Program-made: the position numbers and the translations under genes
The notes under the pieces: generated by a model
Seen by the model: the letters and a program-made list of their open reading frames with translations, nothing else
Database searches by the model: none
Told to the model about the DNA's origin: nothing
DNA from: Nostoc sp. LEGE 06077
GTDB lineage: Bacteria > Cyanobacteriota > Cyanobacteriia > Cyanobacteriales > Nostocaceae
Reading direction: 5' to 3'
Assembly (NCBI RefSeq): GCF_015207705.1
Contig: NZ_JADEWI010000006.1
Coordinates: forward strand, 124,001-188,000
DNA: 64,000 nucleotides
Part shown: positions 61,284-64,000 of the stretch, piece after piece
Layout: every line of letters starts with the position of its first letter
Position numbering within the stretch: position 1 is the first letter of the stretch

Positions 61284-62661
61284 ACTGTTTCGGCTCACCC
61301 GCGTTCGTCTAGCTCTGTATTACGCTATTGTTATGGGTTTGATTTTAAGCCTATGTGCCTTTAGCTTTTACAGGTCTGTGTTTCATGCTCATGTGGTAGC
61401 TTTAGACAGTGAAATTGAGACTGTAGCTGGGACACTGCACGACAGTATTGAACTAAAACTTCAGTCACCTGGACGTTTGGAACCATTAGTAAATCAGTTA
61501 TTTCCAAATACAGGTAACTGTAGAATTGGGGCTAGTAATTGTATTCAAGAACAGCCGCATCCTAAACGTCATCTTCTGGGTATTGTTACTAAAACTAGCT
61601 ACTATATACGTTTTTTTGATACTTCAGGCAAATTAATTGCTAATGCTGGTTATTATCCAGAGGGATTACCTAATATTTTCAATCCAAAAACTTGGCAATT
61701 TCTCAAAGATAGCAAAGGCAACGAATACCATCAAATTACTCTATCTCTGCATACCCAAAATTATCAAGATTGGGGATATATGCAAGTAGGGCGAAGTCTA
61801 GAAGAGTTTAATCATTATTTGGATAGCGTAAAGCTAATTTTGATATTAGGGCTGCCGATGGCTATGGTTATGATTGCAGGTGCCAGTTGGTGGTTGTCAG
61901 GATTAGCGATGCAGCCAATTTATCAGTCATATCGACAAATTCAACAGTTTACAGCCGATGCTGCACATGAATTACGAACGCCTTTAGCTGCGACAAGTGC
62001 AACTGTAGAATCAGCACTTTTAATATCAGAAATAGATGAACAAGAAACACGAGATATATTGCAAACTATACAGCGTCAAAATCAGAGGCTAACAACTTTA
62101 GTCGTTGACTTATTGATGCTAGCACGTTTAGATAGACAAGCTCAAAAGTTACAGCACGAAGTTTGTTGTTTAAATGATATTGTTAGCGATTTAATTGAAG
62201 AATTTGAAGCGATGGCAACTACCGCAGGAGTAAAGTTGACATCATCAATCCGAGTTAAGCAAAATATGAATGTTATAGGGAATTCCGATCAGCTTTATCG
62301 ATTGGTTTCTAACTTAATTGTCAATGCAATTCAATATACACTCAAAGGAGGCGAAGTCACAGTTATCTTAGAAAGCAATGATAATTATGCTGTAATTAAA
62401 GTTCAAGATACAGGTATTGGTATCCCACAACATGAACTGAGGCGAGTTTTTGATCGTTTTTATCGGGTAAGTAGCGATCGCTCTCGTAACACTGGTGGTT
62501 CTGGATTAGGATTAGCCATTGCTCAAGCAATTGTTCAGGCACACCACGGTAGTATAGACGTGCAAAGTGAGTTAGGTAAAGGCAGTACCTTTACTATTAA
62601 GTTACCCTTCAAAGTTCTGCGATTGGGCGTAGTCCAACGCCTGGATGCGGAGTGGGAATAA
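61270..62661 (+). CDS. sensor histidine kinase
   Basis: A 463-residue membrane kinase from the ATG at 61270. Two helices (about 15-36 and 190-212) flank a periplasmic sensor of about 150 residues that contains CRIGASNC and a nearby H-rich PHPKRH, candidate metal ligands. A short linker without an obvious HAMP domain leads to the H-box ADAAHELRTPLAA, then the ATPase motifs GIGIPQHE and GGSGLGLAI. The architecture matches RppB/NrsS and CopS kinases of cyanobacteria, which respond to Ni or Cu. The kinase overlaps the regulator gene, so they form a pair. Confidence 0.9.
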   Translation: MNQNKLFRLTRVRLALYYAIVMGLILSLCAFSFYRSVFHAHVVALDSEIETVAGTLHDSIELKLQSPGRLEPLVNQLFPNTGNCRIGASNCIQEQPHPKRHLLGIVTKTSYYIRFFDTSGKLIANAGYYPEGLPNIFNPKTWQFLKDSKGNEYHQITLSLHTQNYQDWGYMQVGRSLEEFNHYLDSVKLILILGLPMAMVMIAGASWWLSGLAMQPIYQSYRQIQQFTADAAHELRTPLAATSATVESALLISEIDEQETRDILQTIQRQNQRLTTLVVDLLMLARLDRQAQKLQHEVCCLNDIVSDLIEEFEAMATTAGVKLTSSIRVKQNMNVIGNSDQLYRLVSNLIVNAIQYTLKGGEVTVILESNDNYAVIKVQDTGIGIPQHELRRVFDRFYRVSSDRSRNTGGSGLGLAIAQAIVQAHHGSIDVQSELGKGSTFTIKLPFKVLRLGVVQRLDAEWE

Positions 62662-62686
62662 TCCCCAAAATTGGATATGTCACTGT

Positions 62687-62890
62687 AAGGATAAAGTGAC
62701 TGTTTTTTAACTATAAAGTGACCGCTCAACAGAATCTGTGACTGAAGCGTATTTGAAAGATTGAATGCGTAAGCGTTGCCTAACGAAGTTATCACTTGTA
62801 AATTATGACCAAAGTAGGGCAATGTAAAAATAAGCATTCCGGGTTTTAAGAGCGGCCACCTTATCCTTTAATTCCGTCCACATTATCTCT
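62687..62890. mobile_element. small element with paired 22-base-spaced repeats in inverted orientation
   Basis: Left end: AAGGATAAAGTGACTG (62687) and AACTATAAAGTGACCG (62709), starts 22 bases apart. Right end on the opposite strand: AAGGATAAGGTGGCCG (62853-62868) and AGAGATAATGTGGACG (62875-62890), also 22 bases apart. Between are about 130 bases without a gene. Doubled repeats in inverted orientation are typical of Mu/Tn7/Tn5053-type transposase ends, so this may be a non-autonomous element or a relic. Confidence 0.5.
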
Positions 62891-63004
62891 TAAGTGAAAA
62901 TGGTCTTGTCAAGGCTATGTTCCAGCTTTGATAAATATGCCCCCTCCCCCTATTAGTGTTAAAATCTTACTATAAAAGACTTTTATAACTATGCCCCTTG
63001 GTAA

Positions 63005-64000
63005 ATGAATACCTTGATATTTTTCCGCAGCTTGAAAAATCCGGTATTTGCAAGGCTGTACGCTGCTCAGACTACTAGTTTATTGGGTGATGCACTTACT
63101 TGGGTGGGTTTAGCCCTTCTTGCCTTTGATTTAGCTGGAAAGAATGCGGGGGTTGTGCTTTCAGTAGCTCTAACTCTGCGTGTAACTGCTTTTGTATTGC
63201 TGTCTCCTCTTGCAGGTGCGATCGCAGACCGCTTCGACCGCAAGAAAATCATGGTCGTAACTCACATATTCAGAATGTTAATTGTGAGTATGTTGCCTTT
63301 TGTGACGCAAATTTGGCAAGTTTACGTATTGATATTTGCGCTTAATGTTTTTAATGCTTTTTTTACTCCAACTTACCAAGCCACAATTCCATTAGTTACG
63401 GGTGAGAATGACTATGCAGGGGCGATTGCACTTTCGTCCGCTACTTACCAATTGCTTGGTGTACTTGGCCCTGGTATCGCTGGAAGTGTCGCCGCCTTCA
63501 TTGGTGCAAGACAAGTCTTCTTTTTGGATGCTCTCAGCTTTGCGATCGCGGCAATCTTAATCTTCACCCTACCAGGTCAGCTCGTAGTTGCACAAAATCA
63601 GCAGCCTTCCAGAACAACACGCCGAACATGGGGAGACATTCAAGACGGTACAACTCGCCTGCTTACAGATGCACCTATTCGTTACGCACTAGCAATGCAG
63701 TTGGTCGCATCAATTGCCGGAGCGCAAATCTTAGTCAATACTGTTGGCTATGTCCAAGGTACACTTAAGTTTGGAGAAGTGCAGTACGGCTGGGTGATGG
63801 CAGCTTTTGGGATTGGTGCAACTCTGTGTGCAGTTATTTATGGTACGTTCAATAGAAGTTTGTCGCGTACAACGTTTGTTTTGATTGGTGCAACTTTGAT
63901 CACCTTGGCTTTATTACCTGCCAACTACGCAAATTTAACAGTATTGATGGTCTTATGGTTGGTAGCGGGTGCGGGGCAAAATTTAGTCAACTTACCTACT
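63005..64000 (+). CDS. MFS transporter, cut off by the window end
   Basis: A partial gene with at least 332 codons that runs off the right edge. Start MNTLIFFRSLKNPVFARLY, then the MFS A-motif region GAIADRFDRKKIM and several helices; EXXGPGIAG-like LLGVLGPGIAG follows. The MFS_3 (enterobactin exporter/ArsR-neighbour) group has this look. The region before it contains the repeat element at 62687 and an AT-rich promoter region, with no ATTTCAT box. The substrate is unknown. Confidence 0.8.
   Translation, partial: MNTLIFFRSLKNPVFARLYAAQTTSLLGDALTWVGLALLAFDLAGKNAGVVLSVALTLRVTAFVLLSPLAGAIADRFDRKKIMVVTHIFRMLIVSMLPFVTQIWQVYVLIFALNVFNAFFTPTYQATIPLVTGENDYAGAIALSSATYQLLGVLGPGIAGSVAAFIGARQVFFLDALSFAIAAILIFTLPGQLVVAQNQQPSRTTRRTWGDIQDGTTRLLTDAPIRYALAMQLVASIAGAQILVNTVGYVQGTLKFGEVQYGWVMAAFGIGATLCAVIYGTFNRSLSRTTFVLIGATLITLALLPANYANLTVLMVLWLVAGAGQNLVNLPT

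Noticed and set aside
1-64000. tRNA, rRNA, riboswitch or replication-origin iterons
   Set aside because: I looked for cloverleaf-like sequences, known riboswitch cores and clusters of direct repeats near the primase and polymerase genes and saw none that I could support by eye.

Overview
The window looks like part of a large plasmid or similar accessory replicon of a filamentous, Nostoc-type cyanobacterium. The octamer GCGATCGC (the HIP1 repeat of cyanobacteria) recurs throughout, base composition is AT-rich, and many proteins belong to families known mainly from cyanobacteria (DUF2808, tandem DUF305, DUF2933, DUF5676). No ribosomal, tRNA or core metabolic genes were found.

Region 1 (about 1-20000, nearly all on the minus strand) is a DNA-maintenance block. 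It encodes a family B DNA polymerase with proofreading, a plasmid DnaX and DnaN (clamp loader and sliding clamp), a primase-polymerase, an adenine-type methyltransferase, a RecB-like nuclease, an MrfA-like helicase and several unknowns. In its centre is a PRTRC-type cassette (9370-13211) with an E1/ThiF protein, a JAB/JAMM protease, an E2-like protein B and a ubiquitin-like protein. The ubiquitin-like protein is unusual: its GTKG end is followed by about 78 further residues. A solitary tnpB (14365-15882) lacks its zinc finger. Hairpins fill most intercistronic gaps, and two of them enclose a start codon.

Region 2 (20200-63000) is a metal-handling island, most likely for copper or silver. It holds a cytosolic Csp, two DUF305 proteins, a CusBA-type RND pump, His-rich lipoproteins, two P1B ATPases (one with an N-terminal YHS domain), tandem cupredoxins, an HMA chaperone, two MerR regulators, a two-component system, a plant-type phytochelatin synthase, a thiol-redox protein and many small membrane or unknown proteins. 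Two regulons can be read from the DNA: ten copies of ATTTCAT-N4-ATTTCAT (probably the OmpR-type regulator at 60579) and eight MerR-type 20-bp-spacer promoters with a CTCCA-N6-TGGAG dyad.

The island is partly decayed. A Tn3-family transposon (33966-37991, 38-bp inverted ends, GATAA duplication) splits a second RND pump gene. A DUF2808 gene and a methyltransferase gene each carry one in-frame stop. A second HMA chaperone gene and its operator have both degenerated. At the right end are a sensor kinase, a small element with paired 22-bp-spaced repeats, and an MFS transporter cut off by the window edge.
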